DNA from: Ketobacter sp. | GTDB lineage: Bacteria > Pseudomonadota > Gammaproteobacteria > Pseudomonadales > Ketobacteraceae | Assembly (NCBI RefSeq): GCF_003671495.1 | Contig: NZ_RCHN01000043.1 | Location: forward strand, 124,001-188,000 | Reading direction: 5' to 3' | Length of the DNA: 64,000 nt | Shown: piece by piece, positions 16,836 to 26,298 of the stretch | How the letters are laid out: each line of letters begins with the position of its first letter | How positions within the stretch are numbered: the stretch's first letter is position 1 | Translations under genes and position numbers: made by a program | Notes under the pieces: model-generated | What the model was told of the DNA's origin: nothing | Databases searched by the model: none | The model's input: the letters and a program-made list of their open reading frames with translations, nothing else

Positions 16836-18170
16836 ATGGAAAAGGCCAGCAGCTTCAAACGCAACGTTGCCAGTGCGTTTAAGCGACCGAACAATAATAT
16901 TGCCCACATTGATGGTTTGCGTGCCCTGTCCTGCATCGGCATTCTGCTCTATCACAGCTTTTTCCTGCTGCACATGTTCGTGCCTGAAGCCGCCTTTACC
17001 CAGTTCGTGTATGACACGCCTCTATACTTATCCTGGATTTGGGGCTTGGATAAAACGGTCGATGTGTTCTTCGTGATCAGCGGTTTTCTGATCGGCCGCA
17101 TGCTGTTCAAGGAGCAGCTGCAAACCGGGCGCATCAACCTGAAAGCATTCTACTGGCGCCGCTACCTGCGCCTCACTCCGGTGTACCTGTTTGCCATCGT
17201 GGTGTTTTTTCTGTTGGCAGGGCCCAAGTTCTCCCAAACCCTGTGGGCCAATGCCCTCTACATCAACAACTTTTTACCCCTGGAACGGATGTCCATGCCC
17301 TGGACCTGGACCCTGGCGGTGGAGGAGCAGTTCTACATCCTCCTGCCGTTCCTGCTGACCATGCTGATTTTACCCTCGCGCCATCGCCTGGTGTGGCTAT
17401 GCGGCCTGTTCATCACCTCGTTCGTGATCATCACGGCCATCGCCATGGGTGACCCGGTGTTCTGGCATCAGCCCTATCTGTCGATTTTCTCTGGTAAAGA
17501 CAACATTTTTCACTATTTCGATACGCTGTATGTGAATCTGCATACCCGTTTCGGCACCTTAATCAGCGGCGTGATTCTGGCCTACCTCAGCGTTCACCAC
17601 CAACCCCTGCTGCAACGGATCACCCAGCACCGGCCATTGGCCGCCGGACTGACACTGGTGTTCATACTGATTGCTGTGGCCGGCATTCTGGTGAACGGCA
17701 ACAAACACTGGCTGGGGGATTCGGTGATCGCAGCGCGCCTGATGTTGATCCTGGACCGCAATCTGTTCGGCATCGCCGTCTGCTGGGTGATCCTGATGTG
17801 CTCGGCGCCGGGTTGGCTGGGCTACGCATTACAGAGAATACTGGGTGCGAGGATCTGGTATCCCTTTGCCCAACTGTCCTATTCCATGTACCTGTTCCAT
17901 TACATGCTGGCCATGATCCTGATGTGGCAATGGACGCGATGGATGAAGCTGGAGTACGGGGCCGACCTGGTGTATCAGCACCACTGGTTCCTGCTGGTGT
18001 TCCTGGCACTGCTGGCCCTGACCATGCCCTTCAGCCTGTTGGCGTTTGCCCTGGTGGAAAAGCCTTTTATGGACCGCCGGGCTCCGGCCATCGCAGTTGC
18101 CGGCGTGGGCGAGGGGGCCCCCACTGGTGCGCAGGGCGGCGCGGAGTTGGCCGCCGTTTCCCGCAGTTAG
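16836..18170 (+). CDS. Acyltransferase family 3 membrane protein
   Basis: 444 residues from the ATG at 16836. About ten membrane segments carry the family signatures HIDGLRALSCIGILLYHSFF, VDVFFVISGFLIGRMLF and WTLAVEEQFYILLPFLL. These enzymes acylate sugars, lipopolysaccharide, peptidoglycan or small molecules at the inner membrane. It starts 117 bp after the cycloisomerase gene and could be cotranscribed. A substrate related to sterols would be speculation. Its last four bases overlap the end of the convergent UbiB-like gene. Confidence 0.85.
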   Translation: MEKASSFKRNVASAFKRPNNNIAHIDGLRALSCIGILLYHSFFLLHMFVPEAAFTQFVYDTPLYLSWIWGLDKTVDVFFVISGFLIGRMLFKEQLQTGRINLKAFYWRRYLRLTPVYLFAIVVFFLLAGPKFSQTLWANALYINNFLPLERMSMPWTWTLAVEEQFYILLPFLLTMLILPSRHRLVWLCGLFITSFVIITAIAMGDPVFWHQPYLSIFSGKDNIFHYFDTLYVNLHTRFGTLISGVILAYLSVHHQPLLQRITQHRPLAAGLTLVFILIAVAGILVNGNKHWLGDSVIAARLMLILDRNLFGIAVCWVILMCSAPGWLGYALQRILGARIWYPFAQLSYSMYLFHYMLAMILMWQWTRWMKLEYGADLVYQHHWFLLVFLALLALTMPFSLLAFALVEKPFMDRRAPAIAVAGVGEGAPTGAQGGAELAAVSRS

Positions 18171-19411
18171 TCCACCACCACCTTATAGGTTTTCAGCAAG
18201 CCGCCGAAGGTCAAAACCACCCGGGCCACTGTCACAAAGGAATCCGGAATCTGCACTTTCAGATCGCGCATTTTGTCCAGCGCCACTTTCAATACATCCG
18301 TGGCTTCATGACGGCGCAGATTTTCCTTCAGCACCAGTTCGGCCACCTCTTCAAACACCGCCTGGTTACGGGCCACAAACCCGGCCTTGCGGAATAACTC
18401 CCCCAGCGGCTGATCGGTGTGTATGCGGCCAAACAACACCTGCAGCAATACCGCATAATGCTGGGTCTCCTCCGGCGTCAGCTCACCGATGGCGCCATAA
18501 TCCAGCACCGCCACCCGGCCATCCGCCATCACCAGAAAATTGCCCGGGTGGGGATCAGCGTGATAACAGCCGAAATGGGTGATCTGCTGCACATAACAAC
18601 TCAGCAACTCCCGCAGCAGCGCCTCTGCCCGGGCCGGATTCTGGTTCAGGTAATCCGTCAGGCGGGTCCCGTCGATCCACTCCGTCACCAACACCCGGCT
18701 GGTACTGAGTTGCTCATGCATCCTGGGTACATAGATCAGGTTGGCGTGGGGCAAGGCGGAGAACTTTCGCAGATTGGCCTCTTCCGCCAGAAAATCCAGC
18801 TCCTGCATGGTCATGGTAATGATCTGTTCGGTCACCTGCTTGAGGTCAAACTGGCTGATCAGGGGCGCGCCGAAGGTACCCAGGGCTTTAAAAACCATGG
18901 AATCCTGGCGGAACAGTTTGCGGGCATGGGGCAGCTGCACTTTCACCGCCACGGTTTCCCCGCTCTTCAGTACAGCTTTGTGCACCTGAGCCACCGAGGC
19001 GGCGGCCACGGCTTGCTCATCAAAACGGTCAAAGCGGTCGCGCCAGTCCGAACCCCACTCCCGCGCCAGCACTTCCTCGATGCGCCGGAACGACACCGGT
19101 TTGGCGTCATCCTGCAGCTTGCCCAGCTCCGCCACATACTGCATGGGCAGGATATCGGAGCGGGAACTGAGGAACTGACCGAACTTGACCCAGATGGCCC
19201 CATTGTCATGGAACAGCTGAGTCAGCTTGCGGGCCCCTTTGTAGTGGGTCTGTGCCAGCAATTTACGCTGCTCCAACGGAGACAGCTCGGCGGACCGGTT
19301 GCGATAAGCCCGGTAAGACTGCTCAATCTCAAACCCCACCCGGGTTGCGCTGAGGTACCTTTCCCCACCGGTCACCACCGAATTCACAGTATCAAACAGG
19401 TCGCTCAACAT
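18167..19411 (-). CDS. ABC1/UbiB-family atypical kinase
   Basis: 414 residues with the ABC1 landmarks: KFGQFLSSRSDILP, the Ala-rich loop VAAASVAQVHKA, catalytic HADPHPGNFLV and LDYGAIGEL. Unlike the ubiB gene nearby it has no C-terminal membrane pair and is shorter. Family members support ubiquinone or other isoprenoid lipid metabolism, with ATPase rather than classical kinase activity. It diverges from ubiEJB across 256 bp. Substrate unknown. Confidence 0.88.
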   Translation of the reverse strand: MLSDLFDTVNSVVTGGERYLSATRVGFEIEQSYRAYRNRSAELSPLEQRKLLAQTHYKGARKLTQLFHDNGAIWVKFGQFLSSRSDILPMQYVAELGKLQDDAKPVSFRRIEEVLAREWGSDWRDRFDRFDEQAVAAASVAQVHKAVLKSGETVAVKVQLPHARKLFRQDSMVFKALGTFGAPLISQFDLKQVTEQIITMTMQELDFLAEEANLRKFSALPHANLIYVPRMHEQLSTSRVLVTEWIDGTRLTDYLNQNPARAEALLRELLSCYVQQITHFGCYHADPHPGNFLVMADGRVAVLDYGAIGELTPEETQHYAVLLQVLFGRIHTDQPLGELFRKAGFVARNQAVFEEVAELVLKENLRRHEATDVLKVALDKMRDLKVQIPDSFVTVARVVLTFGGLLKTYKVVVD

Positions 19412-19667
19412 GGTGCCAACTCATTGTTATTCTGATTGTCTTGCCCAAATTCATGGGTCGATGATAGCCCTCGAATATACCCATTGTACTGTAATTTTCC
19501 ATGCCCTAAAGGTCACCGTTTGTGAAAGGTGCCTTCATATCCTGGCTTGACATCACGGCCTGATGCCTCCCCCGGCGCCTGCCGCCGCGGCCTGGGCGGG
19601 AAACCCGGCCGGTCTTGCTTCCGGCGGCCTAATCCGCGAAGATAGCCTCCGCACTTGGAGGCCCCTG

Positions 19668-20417
19668 ATGTCCAACGAAAAAACCACTCATTTCGGCTAT
19701 AAAAACGTCCCGGTCGAGCAAAAACAAAAGTACGTAGGCGAAGTGTTCCACTCCGTTGCCGCCAAGTACGACATCATGAACGACCTGATGTCCATGGGTA
19801 TCCACCGCCTGTGGAAACGCTTTACCATCGAAATGAGCGGCGCCCGCCCGGGGCATACCATCCTGGACCTGGCCGGCGGCACCGGCGACCTCACCATGAA
19901 GTTTTCCCGCATTGTGGGGGATGAGGGCAAGGTGGTGTTGTCGGACATCAATTCCTCCATGCTCAACGTAGGGCGGGACAAACTGCTGGACCACGGCTAC
20001 GCGGGCAATATCGAATACGTGCAGGCCAACGCCGAGTGCCTGCCCTTCGCCGACAACACCTTTGACTGCATCACCATCGCCTTCGGATTGCGCAACGTCA
20101 CTGACAAACAGAAGGCCCTGGAGTCCATGACCCGGGTGCTGAAGCCCGGTGGCCGACTGCTGGTGCTGGAATTCTCCAAGCCCACCAATCCCACCTTTGA
20201 GAAAGTCTACGACCGCTATTCCTTCAGCATTCTGCCGGTGATGGGCAAGCTGGTGGCCAATGATCCCGACAGTTACCGTTACCTGGCCGAGTCCATCCGC
20301 ATGCACCCGGATCAGAAGACCCTGAAACACATGATGCGCAAAGCCGGACTGGACCGGGTGGATTACCACAACCTCACCGGAGGCGTGGTGGCCCTGCACC
20401 GGGGCTTCAAGTACTGA
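19668..20417 (+). CDS. ubiE: Ubiquinone/menaquinone C-methyltransferase UbiE
   Basis: 249 residues. The ATG at 19668 has a GGAG site upstream and gives the standard start [15 protein letters not shown]. The SAM-binding motif is [31 protein letters not shown] and [13 protein letters not shown] are UbiE signatures, and the end [12 protein letters not shown] is canonical. It methylates the ring of the demethylated quinone precursor. First gene of ubiE-ubiJ-ubiB. The 256-bp upstream gap is very GC-rich near the start; I see no defined promoter in it. Confidence 0.96.
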   Translation: MSNEKTTHFGYKNVPVEQKQKYVGEVFHSVAAKYDIMNDLMSMGIHRLWKRFTIEMSGARPGHTILDLAGGTGDLTMKFSRIVGDEGKVVLSDINSSMLNVGRDKLLDHGYAGNIEYVQANAECLPFADNTFDCITIAFGLRNVTDKQKALESMTRVLKPGGRLLVLEFSKPTNPTFEKVYDRYSFSILPVMGKLVANDPDSYRYLAESIRMHPDQKTLKHMMRKAGLDRVDYHNLTGGVVALHRGFKY

Positions 20418-20430
20418 TGGGCATACACTG

Positions 20431-21093
20431 ATGGACCCACAGCGACAGTCCCTGATTCCGATATTCCTCACCGAGCAACTGGAGCGGGCCGCCAACAGAG
20501 CCCTGTACTACGCGCCGGTGACCCGCCTGCAGCTCACCAGGCTGAAAGGCAAATCCCTGGGCATCGAGCTGCAGCGCCCGGACTTCAGCCTGCTGATGGA
20601 AGTGGGTAAACGCCGCCTCAGCTTCCAGAATCACTGGGATCATGAACCCGACGTCACCATCCGCGGGCCCGCTGTGGCCCTGTTGCGCCAGATTGGCAGC
20701 GAGGATGCCACCCCCGCCGACCTGATGCGGCTGGGTATTGAACTGGAAGGGGACCAGCAGCTGGCCCAGCAGTTCCTGCAAGTCATCCGGGATCTGGACC
20801 TGGATCTGGAAAGCGCCCTGGGGGACCTGATCGGTGATGTGGCCGCCCACCAGGTGGCGGAAGTGGCGAAGGTGGGGTTCAGCTGGCTGCGGGGTGCCGC
20901 CAAAACCGTGCTGCAGCAATCCCGGCACCTGATCGCCGAAGAGCGGGAATGGGTGCTGACCCCGCGCAAATTCCAGCGCTTCCAAAGCGATGTGGAGGAC
21001 CTGCGGGAGGACACCGACCGCCTGCAGGCCCGCCTGCAACGGCTGCAGAACAGCCTGAATCCACCTACTGATGAAAACGAGCCTACGCCTTGA
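20431..21093 (+). CDS. ubiJ: UbiJ, SCP2-domain ubiquinone assembly factor
   Basis: 220 residues. The N-terminal half is an SCP2-like lipid-binding domain (QLTRLKGKSLGIELQRPDFSL; DVTIRGPAVALLRQIG) and the C-terminus is a predicted coiled coil (ERWVLTPR-like region, then RFQSDVEDLREDTDRLQARL). UbiJ organises the soluble ubiquinone biosynthesis complex with UbiK. It lies 13 bp after ubiE and overlaps the ubiB start. Confidence 0.92.
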   Translation: MDPQRQSLIPIFLTEQLERAANRALYYAPVTRLQLTRLKGKSLGIELQRPDFSLLMEVGKRRLSFQNHWDHEPDVTIRGPAVALLRQIGSEDATPADLMRLGIELEGDQQLAQQFLQVIRDLDLDLESALGDLIGDVAAHQVAEVAKVGFSWLRGAAKTVLQQSRHLIAEEREWVLTPRKFQRFQSDVEDLREDTDRLQARLQRLQNSLNPPTDENEPTP

Positions 21094-22745
21094 GACGCCT
21101 AGCCCGACTGTTCACCATCTTCACCCTGCTGGCCCGTTATCGCCTGGATGAGCTGCTGCCGGATCACGCTGCCACCGGCCCATTGAAATGGCTGATCCGC
21201 CTGCACCCGGCGGCCTGGGGTGCTTCCACCGCCAACCACCCCTGGAGCCGGGCCCGCCTGGCCATGGAACAGCTGGGGCCGGTGTTCATCAAGTTCGGCC
21301 AACTGCTGTCCACCCGCCATGACCTGCTGCCGGCTGAGGCCATTGAGGATCTCTCCAACCTGCAGGACAACGTTCCCCCCTTCGGCGAGCAGGCGGCATT
21401 CGACATCATCGAGCAGGAACTGAAAGGCTCCATCAGCGATCTGTTTGGCTCCCTGGAGCGCAAGCCCCTGGCCTCTGCCTCGGTGGCGCAGGTGCACGCC
21501 GGCACCCTGAAAGACGGCCGCGAGATCGTGGTCAAAGTGATCCGCCCAGGCCTGGAAAAACTGGTGGAGCGGGACCTGGCGCTGCTGCTCACCGGTGCCC
21601 GCTGGCTGGAAAAACTGGTGCCGGAAACCCGCCGTTTCCACCCGGTGCAGGTGGTGAAAGACTATCGTCATATCCTGCTGGGGGAACTGGACCTGGGCCA
21701 GGAAGCCGCCAACTCAGCCCAGTTCCGGCGCAACTTCAATGACTCACCCCTGCTCTATGTGCCTGATATTCATTGGAATTTAAGCACCAGCAAGGTGCTG
21801 ACCATGGAACGGGTCTATGGCGTACCGGTATCCGATACCGAGACCATGCTGAACGCGGGGGTGAAACTGGAATACCTGTCTGAAATGGGGGTGGAAATCT
21901 TCTTCACCCAGGTCTTCCGGGATAATTTTTTCCACGCGGACATGCACCCGGGCAACGTCATGGTGAACCTGGCGGACCCGCAGAACCCCCAGTACCTGTC
22001 TCTGGACAACGCCATCGTCGGCACCCTCAACAAAGAAGAGCGGTTCCTGCTGGCGCGGCAGCTGATGGCGCTGCTAGACAAGGATTACGAACAGATCGCC
22101 ATCCTGCTGGTGGAAGCCGGCTGGGTGCCCAAACACACCAAGATCCACGAATTCCAGAACGCCCTGCGCACGGTGCTGGAGCCGGTACTGGAGCGACCGC
22201 TGCACGAAATCGAGTTCGGCCCGGTGTTGATCCGCCTGTTCCAGACCGCCCGCCGCTTTGAGATGCAGGCCCTGCCCCAGTTCATGCTGCTGGAAAAAAC
22301 CCTGATCCACGTGGAGGGCCTGGGCCGCCAGCTGTATCCGGAATTGGACATCTGGGCCATTGGCCGGCCCCTGCTGGAGCAATGGATTCGTGACCAGATC
22401 GGGCCCTCCGCCATCATGCAGACGGTAAAACGCAACGCCCCTGCCCTCATCGAACAAATCCCCCATTTGCCGAAATTGGCATGGGATGCGCTGCAGGAAA
22501 TGCGTAAACTGAGTGAGAACCAGCAGAAATTGCTGCAACAGGTGGAAGAACGTCACCTGGGGCGCCTGCGGCGGGACCGCATCATTACCCTGCTGGGACT
22601 GATCGGATTAGGTTTTGGCCTCAGCTGGGGCCTGAACCCGGATCTGTTACCGGACTGGCAGCAGATTCCCCTGGGTGCCTGGATCAGCGGCGGCATCGGC
22701 AGCGCACTGCTGTTGACCCGGCTGCGGGGCCAGTCACAAGATTGA
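21090..22745 (+). CDS. ubiB: UbiB ubiquinone biosynthesis kinase-like protein
   Basis: 551 residues from a TTG at 21090 that overlaps the ubiJ stop; no ATG in frame fits the N-terminus. ABC1 motifs include FIKFGQLLSTRHDLLP, ASASVAQVHAGTLKDG, HADMHPGNVMV and SLDNAIVGTL. The C-terminus carries two membrane helices (IITLLGLIGLGFGLSWGL and the span following). UbiB is needed for coenzyme Q synthesis, probably to extract or present lipid precursors. Confidence 0.95.
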   Translation: MRRLARLFTIFTLLARYRLDELLPDHAATGPLKWLIRLHPAAWGASTANHPWSRARLAMEQLGPVFIKFGQLLSTRHDLLPAEAIEDLSNLQDNVPPFGEQAAFDIIEQELKGSISDLFGSLERKPLASASVAQVHAGTLKDGREIVVKVIRPGLEKLVERDLALLLTGARWLEKLVPETRRFHPVQVVKDYRHILLGELDLGQEAANSAQFRRNFNDSPLLYVPDIHWNLSTSKVLTMERVYGVPVSDTETMLNAGVKLEYLSEMGVEIFFTQVFRDNFFHADMHPGNVMVNLADPQNPQYLSLDNAIVGTLNKEERFLLARQLMALLDKDYEQIAILLVEAGWVPKHTKIHEFQNALRTVLEPVLERPLHEIEFGPVLIRLFQTARRFEMQALPQFMLLEKTLIHVEGLGRQLYPELDIWAIGRPLLEQWIRDQIGPSAIMQTVKRNAPALIEQIPHLPKLAWDALQEMRKLSENQQKLLQQVEERHLGRLRRDRIITLLGLIGLGFGLSWGLNPDLLPDWQQIPLGAWISGGIGSALLLTRLRGQSQD

Positions 22746-22808
22746 TGATTTTTAACCGGAAAGCAGAACAAATTACATGCTTGTAATATTGTTCTCATAT
22801 AATGTTAT

Positions 22809-23138
22809 ATGAATGACACATTAGCTGCACTGGACAAAGTGCTCACCGAACGCAAGCAGGCACAGGCGGACAGCTCCTACGTGGCCAGCCTTTATCAGAA
22901 GGGTCTCAACAAGATCCTGGAAAAGGTGGGCGAGGAAGCCACCGAAACCCTGCTGGCGGCCAAAGACGCTGAACACAGCAAGCAGTATCAGGACGTCGTC
23001 TATGAAACTGCTGACCTCTGGTTCCATACCCTGGTGATGCTGCACAAGCTGGATTTGTCCTCGGCTGATGTTTTGCAAGAGCTGGAACGCCGCTTTGATC
23101 TGTCAGGGCTGGTGGAGAAAGCGAACCGAAATAAATAG
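22809..23138 (+). CDS. hisE: Phosphoribosyl-ATP pyrophosphatase HisE
   Basis: 109 residues, all-alpha MazG-like fold. It hydrolyses PR-ATP to PR-AMP, the second step of histidine biosynthesis. The signature [18 protein letters not shown], with the later [14 protein letters not shown], supplies the metal-binding acidic residues. Stand-alone HisE next to tatABC, away from hisI, is usual in Pseudomonas-like genomes. Confidence 0.95.
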   Translation: MNDTLAALDKVLTERKQAQADSSYVASLYQKGLNKILEKVGEEATETLLAAKDAEHSKQYQDVVYETADLWFHTLVMLHKLDLSSADVLQELERRFDLSGLVEKANRNK

Positions 23139-23153
23139 AACGGGAGTAGCCCC

Positions 23154-23390
23154 ATGGGTTTTGGTGGAATCGGAATTTGGCAACTGTTAATTGTACTGGC
23201 GATCATTCTGTTGATCTTCGGTACCAAGCGCCTGCGTAACCTGGGCGGTGACCTGGGTGGCGCCATCAAGGGCTTCAAAAAAGCCATGAGCGACGAAGAG
23301 AAAAAAGAAGAGCAGGCGAAACTGGCTGAAACCAAACAACAGGGCGACGTCATCGACGCCACTGCCGAAAAGAAAAAAGACCAGGCCTGA
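23154..23390 (+). CDS. tatA: Sec-independent translocase subunit TatA
   Basis: 78 residues. An N-terminal membrane helix follows [19 protein letters not shown], then the [14 protein letters not shown] hinge and amphipathic helix and a charged Lys/Glu tail. It forms the pore-like assembly of the twin-arginine pathway for folded proteins. Followed by tatB after 17 bp. Confidence 0.96.
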   Translation: MGFGGIGIWQLLIVLAIILLIFGTKRLRNLGGDLGGAIKGFKKAMSDEEKKEEQAKLAETKQQGDVIDATAEKKKDQA

Positions 23391-23407
23391 TCGACTGAGG
23401 ACGCTTC

Positions 23408-23881
23408 ATGTTCGATATTGGCTTTTTTGAGCTGGTCCTGCTGGGCGTGGTGGGCCTGTTGGTGTTGGGTCCGGAACGCCTGCCCCATGCTGTGCGCATG
23501 ACCACCGCCTACATCGGGAAAATCCGGCGCGCGGTGTCCAGCGTGCGGGAGGAATTCGAGCGCGAAGTCAACATGCACGAGATGCAGCAACGCATCAAAC
23601 AGCAGCTGGATGAGTCCGGCCTGGACGAAGCCCAGAAATCCTTGCAGGAACTGAAGCAACAGGTGGAAAGCACACCGTCCCCCTGGCAGCCAGGCAACCA
23701 GATCGGCGGCAACCTGGCGGGCACCCCGGATGACGACCCGGACACCCGTCACAACCCCACCGCGCCGGAAAACGAAGCTGAGCCCATGCCGGAGCCCGAG
23801 CCCGAGCCCAGCGCCGAACTGAATGCGGGCGACGAGCCCGCTCCGGACGTGGCACCCAAACAAGAATCCCCCAAAGCATGA
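23408..23881 (+). CDS. tatB: Sec-independent translocase subunit TatB
   Basis: 157 residues. The start MFDIGFFELVLLGVVGLLVL and LGPERLPHAVR (Glu8 and the GPERLP hinge) are TatB-specific. An amphipathic helix and a long acidic, Pro-rich C-terminal tail with repeated Pro-Glu follow. With TatC it recognises twin-arginine signal peptides. Its stop overlaps the tatC start. Confidence 0.96.
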   Translation: MFDIGFFELVLLGVVGLLVLGPERLPHAVRMTTAYIGKIRRAVSSVREEFEREVNMHEMQQRIKQQLDESGLDEAQKSLQELKQQVESTPSPWQPGNQIGGNLAGTPDDDPDTRHNPTAPENEAEPMPEPEPEPSAELNAGDEPAPDVAPKQESPKA

Positions 23882-24696
23882 AAAAAGAGCAGCCGTCCGC
23901 AGCCCCGGAATCCAATCTGACGCTGATCGGCCATCTGGTCGAATTGCGCGATCGCATCATGAAGTCCCTGCTGGCGATCCTGGTGGTATTCCTGTGTCTG
24001 ATTTACTTCGCCAACGACATCTATGAACTGGTGGCCAAGCCCATTCGGGATCAACTGCCGGAAGGCACCACCATGATCGCCACCGATGTCACCTCCACCT
24101 TTTTCGCACCGTTCAAGCTGACCCTGGTGGTGGCGTTTTTCCTGGCCATGCCGGTGGTGCTGGGTCAGGTGTGGCGGTTTATCGCCCCCGGCCTGTACGC
24201 CCATGAGCGCCGTTATGCCCTGCCGCTGCTGGTGCTGAGCGTGCTGCTGTTCTACGCGGGCATAGCCTTTGCCCATTTCGTGATTTTCCCCCTGATCATG
24301 AACTTCTTCGTCATGGCCAGCCCCGAAAACGTGACGGTGACACCGGATATCGCCCAGTACCTGTCCATCGCGCTTAAATTGTTCTTCGCCTTTGGCCTGG
24401 CCTTTGAGATTCCGATCGCCACCATGATCCTGATCCTTTCCGGCGTCACCACCGTCAAGGACCTGAGCACCAAGCGGCCCTATGTGATCCTGTTTTGCTT
24501 TGTATTCGGCATGCTGCTGACCCCGCCGGACCCCTTCTCCCAGTCCATGCTGGCGATCCCCATGTGGATGTTGTTCGAGCTGGGCCTGTTGTTCGGCCGC
24601 CTGATCAAGCGCAAGCCGCGGCATCAGGACGAAGAACATGAAGACGAAGAAGACGACGCCCCTGACACCAAGGCGCCCGCGAAGGTGGACCCGTAA
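23878..24696 (+). CDS. tatC: Sec-independent translocase subunit TatC
   Basis: 272 residues, six membrane helices. Signatures: LIGHLVELRDRIMKS at the N-terminus and FVFGMLLTPPDPFSQSMLAI late in the chain. The C-terminal ~25 residues are very acidic (DEEHEDEEDDAPD). It is the core receptor of the Tat translocon. The next small gene starts six bases after its stop. Confidence 0.97.
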   Translation: MKKEQPSAAPESNLTLIGHLVELRDRIMKSLLAILVVFLCLIYFANDIYELVAKPIRDQLPEGTTMIATDVTSTFFAPFKLTLVVAFFLAMPVVLGQVWRFIAPGLYAHERRYALPLLVLSVLLFYAGIAFAHFVIFPLIMNFFVMASPENVTVTPDIAQYLSIALKLFFAFGLAFEIPIATMILILSGVTTVKDLSTKRPYVILFCFVFGMLLTPPDPFSQSMLAIPMWMLFELGLLFGRLIKRKPRHQDEEHEDEEDDAPDTKAPAKVDP

Positions 24697-24702
24697 AAGG
24701 CT

Positions 24703-24996
24703 ATGCTGCAGAAGCTGATCCGCCAACGTTCTTTACTGCTGTTACTGCTTCTGCTGGGCTGGCTTCAGGCCAGCCAGATGCAGGTGCTCGCCCATGAAGC
24801 AACCCACTGGTTTCATGACAGCACCGAACTCTGCGACGACTTGCAACTGGCCCATCACAATCCCGGGGCATTGGCACCGGTGTTCGATGCCGCCGCAGCC
24901 CCTCTCCCTCCCCAGATTATTGCTGACCTGGCGCCAACCCAATGGACAGGCACAGCCTATCTCCCACCCCTTGCCCGTGGCCCGCCCCGGTTCTGA
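24703..24996 (+). CDS. Small exported His-containing protein of a metal-uptake locus
   Basis: 97 residues: a signal peptide with an eight-Leu stretch, then a ~70-residue mature part with clustered histidines (LAHEATHWFHDS, LAHHNPG) that could bind zinc. Not a family I recognise. Its stop codon forms the left arm of a hairpin (24994-25044) whose right arm covers the porin ribosome site, so translation of this gene may control the next one. It begins six bases after tatC although its function clearly points to the genes downstream. Confidence 0.55.
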   Translation: MLQKLIRQRSLLLLLLLLGWLQASQMQVLAHEATHWFHDSTELCDDLQLAHHNPGALAPVFDAAAAPLPPQIIADLAPTQWTGTAYLPPLARGPPRF

Positions 24997-25044
24997 TTAA
25001 CTCAATTCCCAACTAACTGAACTTTTTCAATCAGGAGTTAATCA
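24994..25044 (+). promoter_or_regulatory. Hairpin sequestering the porin ribosome site
   Basis: TGATTAACTC (24994-25003) and GAGTTAATCA (25035-25044) are perfect 10-bp complements around a 31-nt loop. The left arm contains the stop codon of the small His-rich gene; the right arm contains the GGAG of the porin ribosome site and the A of its ATG. A ribosome terminating on the first gene would melt the stem. Confidence 0.55.
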
Positions 25045-26288
25045 TGATGACACTGCATCGTGCCCGCGTTTTGGCGCTGGCCACCACCTTCGTTTCAACT
25101 TCCGCCCTGGCGCAAACCGGTTATGTCAGCGGCAATGAATTCAACCCGGCCATCAGCCTGATCCTGGACGGCCGTTATACCGAATACCACGACGACCTGG
25201 AGTTGCCCGGCTTTCAAATGGGCCCCGAATCCGAATTGCCCGCCAAGGGCTTCAGCCTGGGCCATTCCGAACTGACCCTCAGTGCCAATGTGGATGACCA
25301 GTTCTACGGCAGCGCCAGCCTGGTGATCGCCGACCACGACGGCAGCACTGAGGTCGAGCTGGAGGAGGCCTATCTGGAAACCCTGGGACTGGGCCACGGC
25401 GCCACCCTCAAGTTTGGCCGCTTTCTGTCGAGCATCGGCTACCTGAACAGCCAGCATGAGCACGCCTGGTCGTTCTACGACGCTCCGCTCATATATACCG
25501 CGCTGTTCGGCAAAACCCTGTACGACGACGGTGTGCAGGCCCGCTGGCTGGCACCGGCTGACTTTTTTCTGGAGGTTGGCGCCGAGTGGACCCGGGGCGA
25601 CAGCTTCCCCGGTGGTGAGAACGACGGCAATGACGGCAAAGCCCTGTTCATCAAACTGGGCAATGACCTGGGCCAGACCGCCAGTTGGCAACTGGGAGCC
25701 TCGGGCTACAGTACCCGCTTCAACGAACGCAGCGGCGAGGGCCATTCCCATGGCCATGGGGAGGAGGAAGAGCATGCCTCTGAACTGGTGATGGAAGACG
25801 GCGACGTGGACATCATCGGCGTGGATGCAGTGTTCAAGTGGGCCCCCGGTGGCCAGCCCCGACGCCAGCAACTGGTGTTGCAGGCCGAGTACTTTCAACG
25901 CAAGGAAACCGCCCTGTCCCATTTCAGCGAAGAGGATAACTACTTTGAGGCGGATTACGACGGCGAGCAATCCGGCTACTATGTGCAGGCCGTCTATCGC
26001 TTCCACCCGCAATGGAGCAGCGGCCTGCGCTATGACGCCATCACCCCGGACAACGAATTCAGCGAACTCGATGCCAACGGCATCGACCTGGAAGAGTTTC
26101 TGGAGGAAACCGAACTGGGCAGTGATGAAACCATTACCCGCCAAAGCGCCATGCTGGAATACACCCCCAGCGAATTCTCCCGCATCCGCTTGCAGTACAA
26201 CCACCGGGATTGGGGCGAAGACCGCGATGATCTCTGGGTAATTCAATACACCATGAGCCTGGGCAGCCACGGCGCCCACAGTTACTGA
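25044..26288 (+). CDS. Outer-membrane beta-barrel porin, likely metal-linked
   Basis: 414 residues with a signal peptide ending in TSALA-Q and a strand pattern of alternating residues to a C-terminal aromatic (Tyr). GRFLSSIGYLNSQHEHAWSF and FGKTLYDDGVQARWL are typical of porin-like proteins of metal-uptake operons. One predicted loop is HSHGHGEEEEHA and the C-terminus is GSHGAHSY, both good zinc ligands. Next to ZnuA-like and ZnuB-like genes it is probably an outer-membrane zinc entry protein. Confidence 0.75.
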   Translation: MMTLHRARVLALATTFVSTSALAQTGYVSGNEFNPAISLILDGRYTEYHDDLELPGFQMGPESELPAKGFSLGHSELTLSANVDDQFYGSASLVIADHDGSTEVELEEAYLETLGLGHGATLKFGRFLSSIGYLNSQHEHAWSFYDAPLIYTALFGKTLYDDGVQARWLAPADFFLEVGAEWTRGDSFPGGENDGNDGKALFIKLGNDLGQTASWQLGASGYSTRFNERSGEGHSHGHGEEEEHASELVMEDGDVDIIGVDAVFKWAPGGQPRRQQLVLQAEYFQRKETALSHFSEEDNYFEADYDGEQSGYYVQAVYRFHPQWSSGLRYDAITPDNEFSELDANGIDLEEFLEETELGSDETITRQSAMLEYTPSEFSRIRLQYNHRDWGEDRDDLWVIQYTMSLGSHGAHSY

Positions 26289-26298
26289 GGGGGCAACC

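Noticed and set aside
22773-22803. TATAAT upstream of hisE as a promoter
   Set aside because: It is only a few bases from the ATG and has no -35 at proper distance, so it is not listed as a feature.
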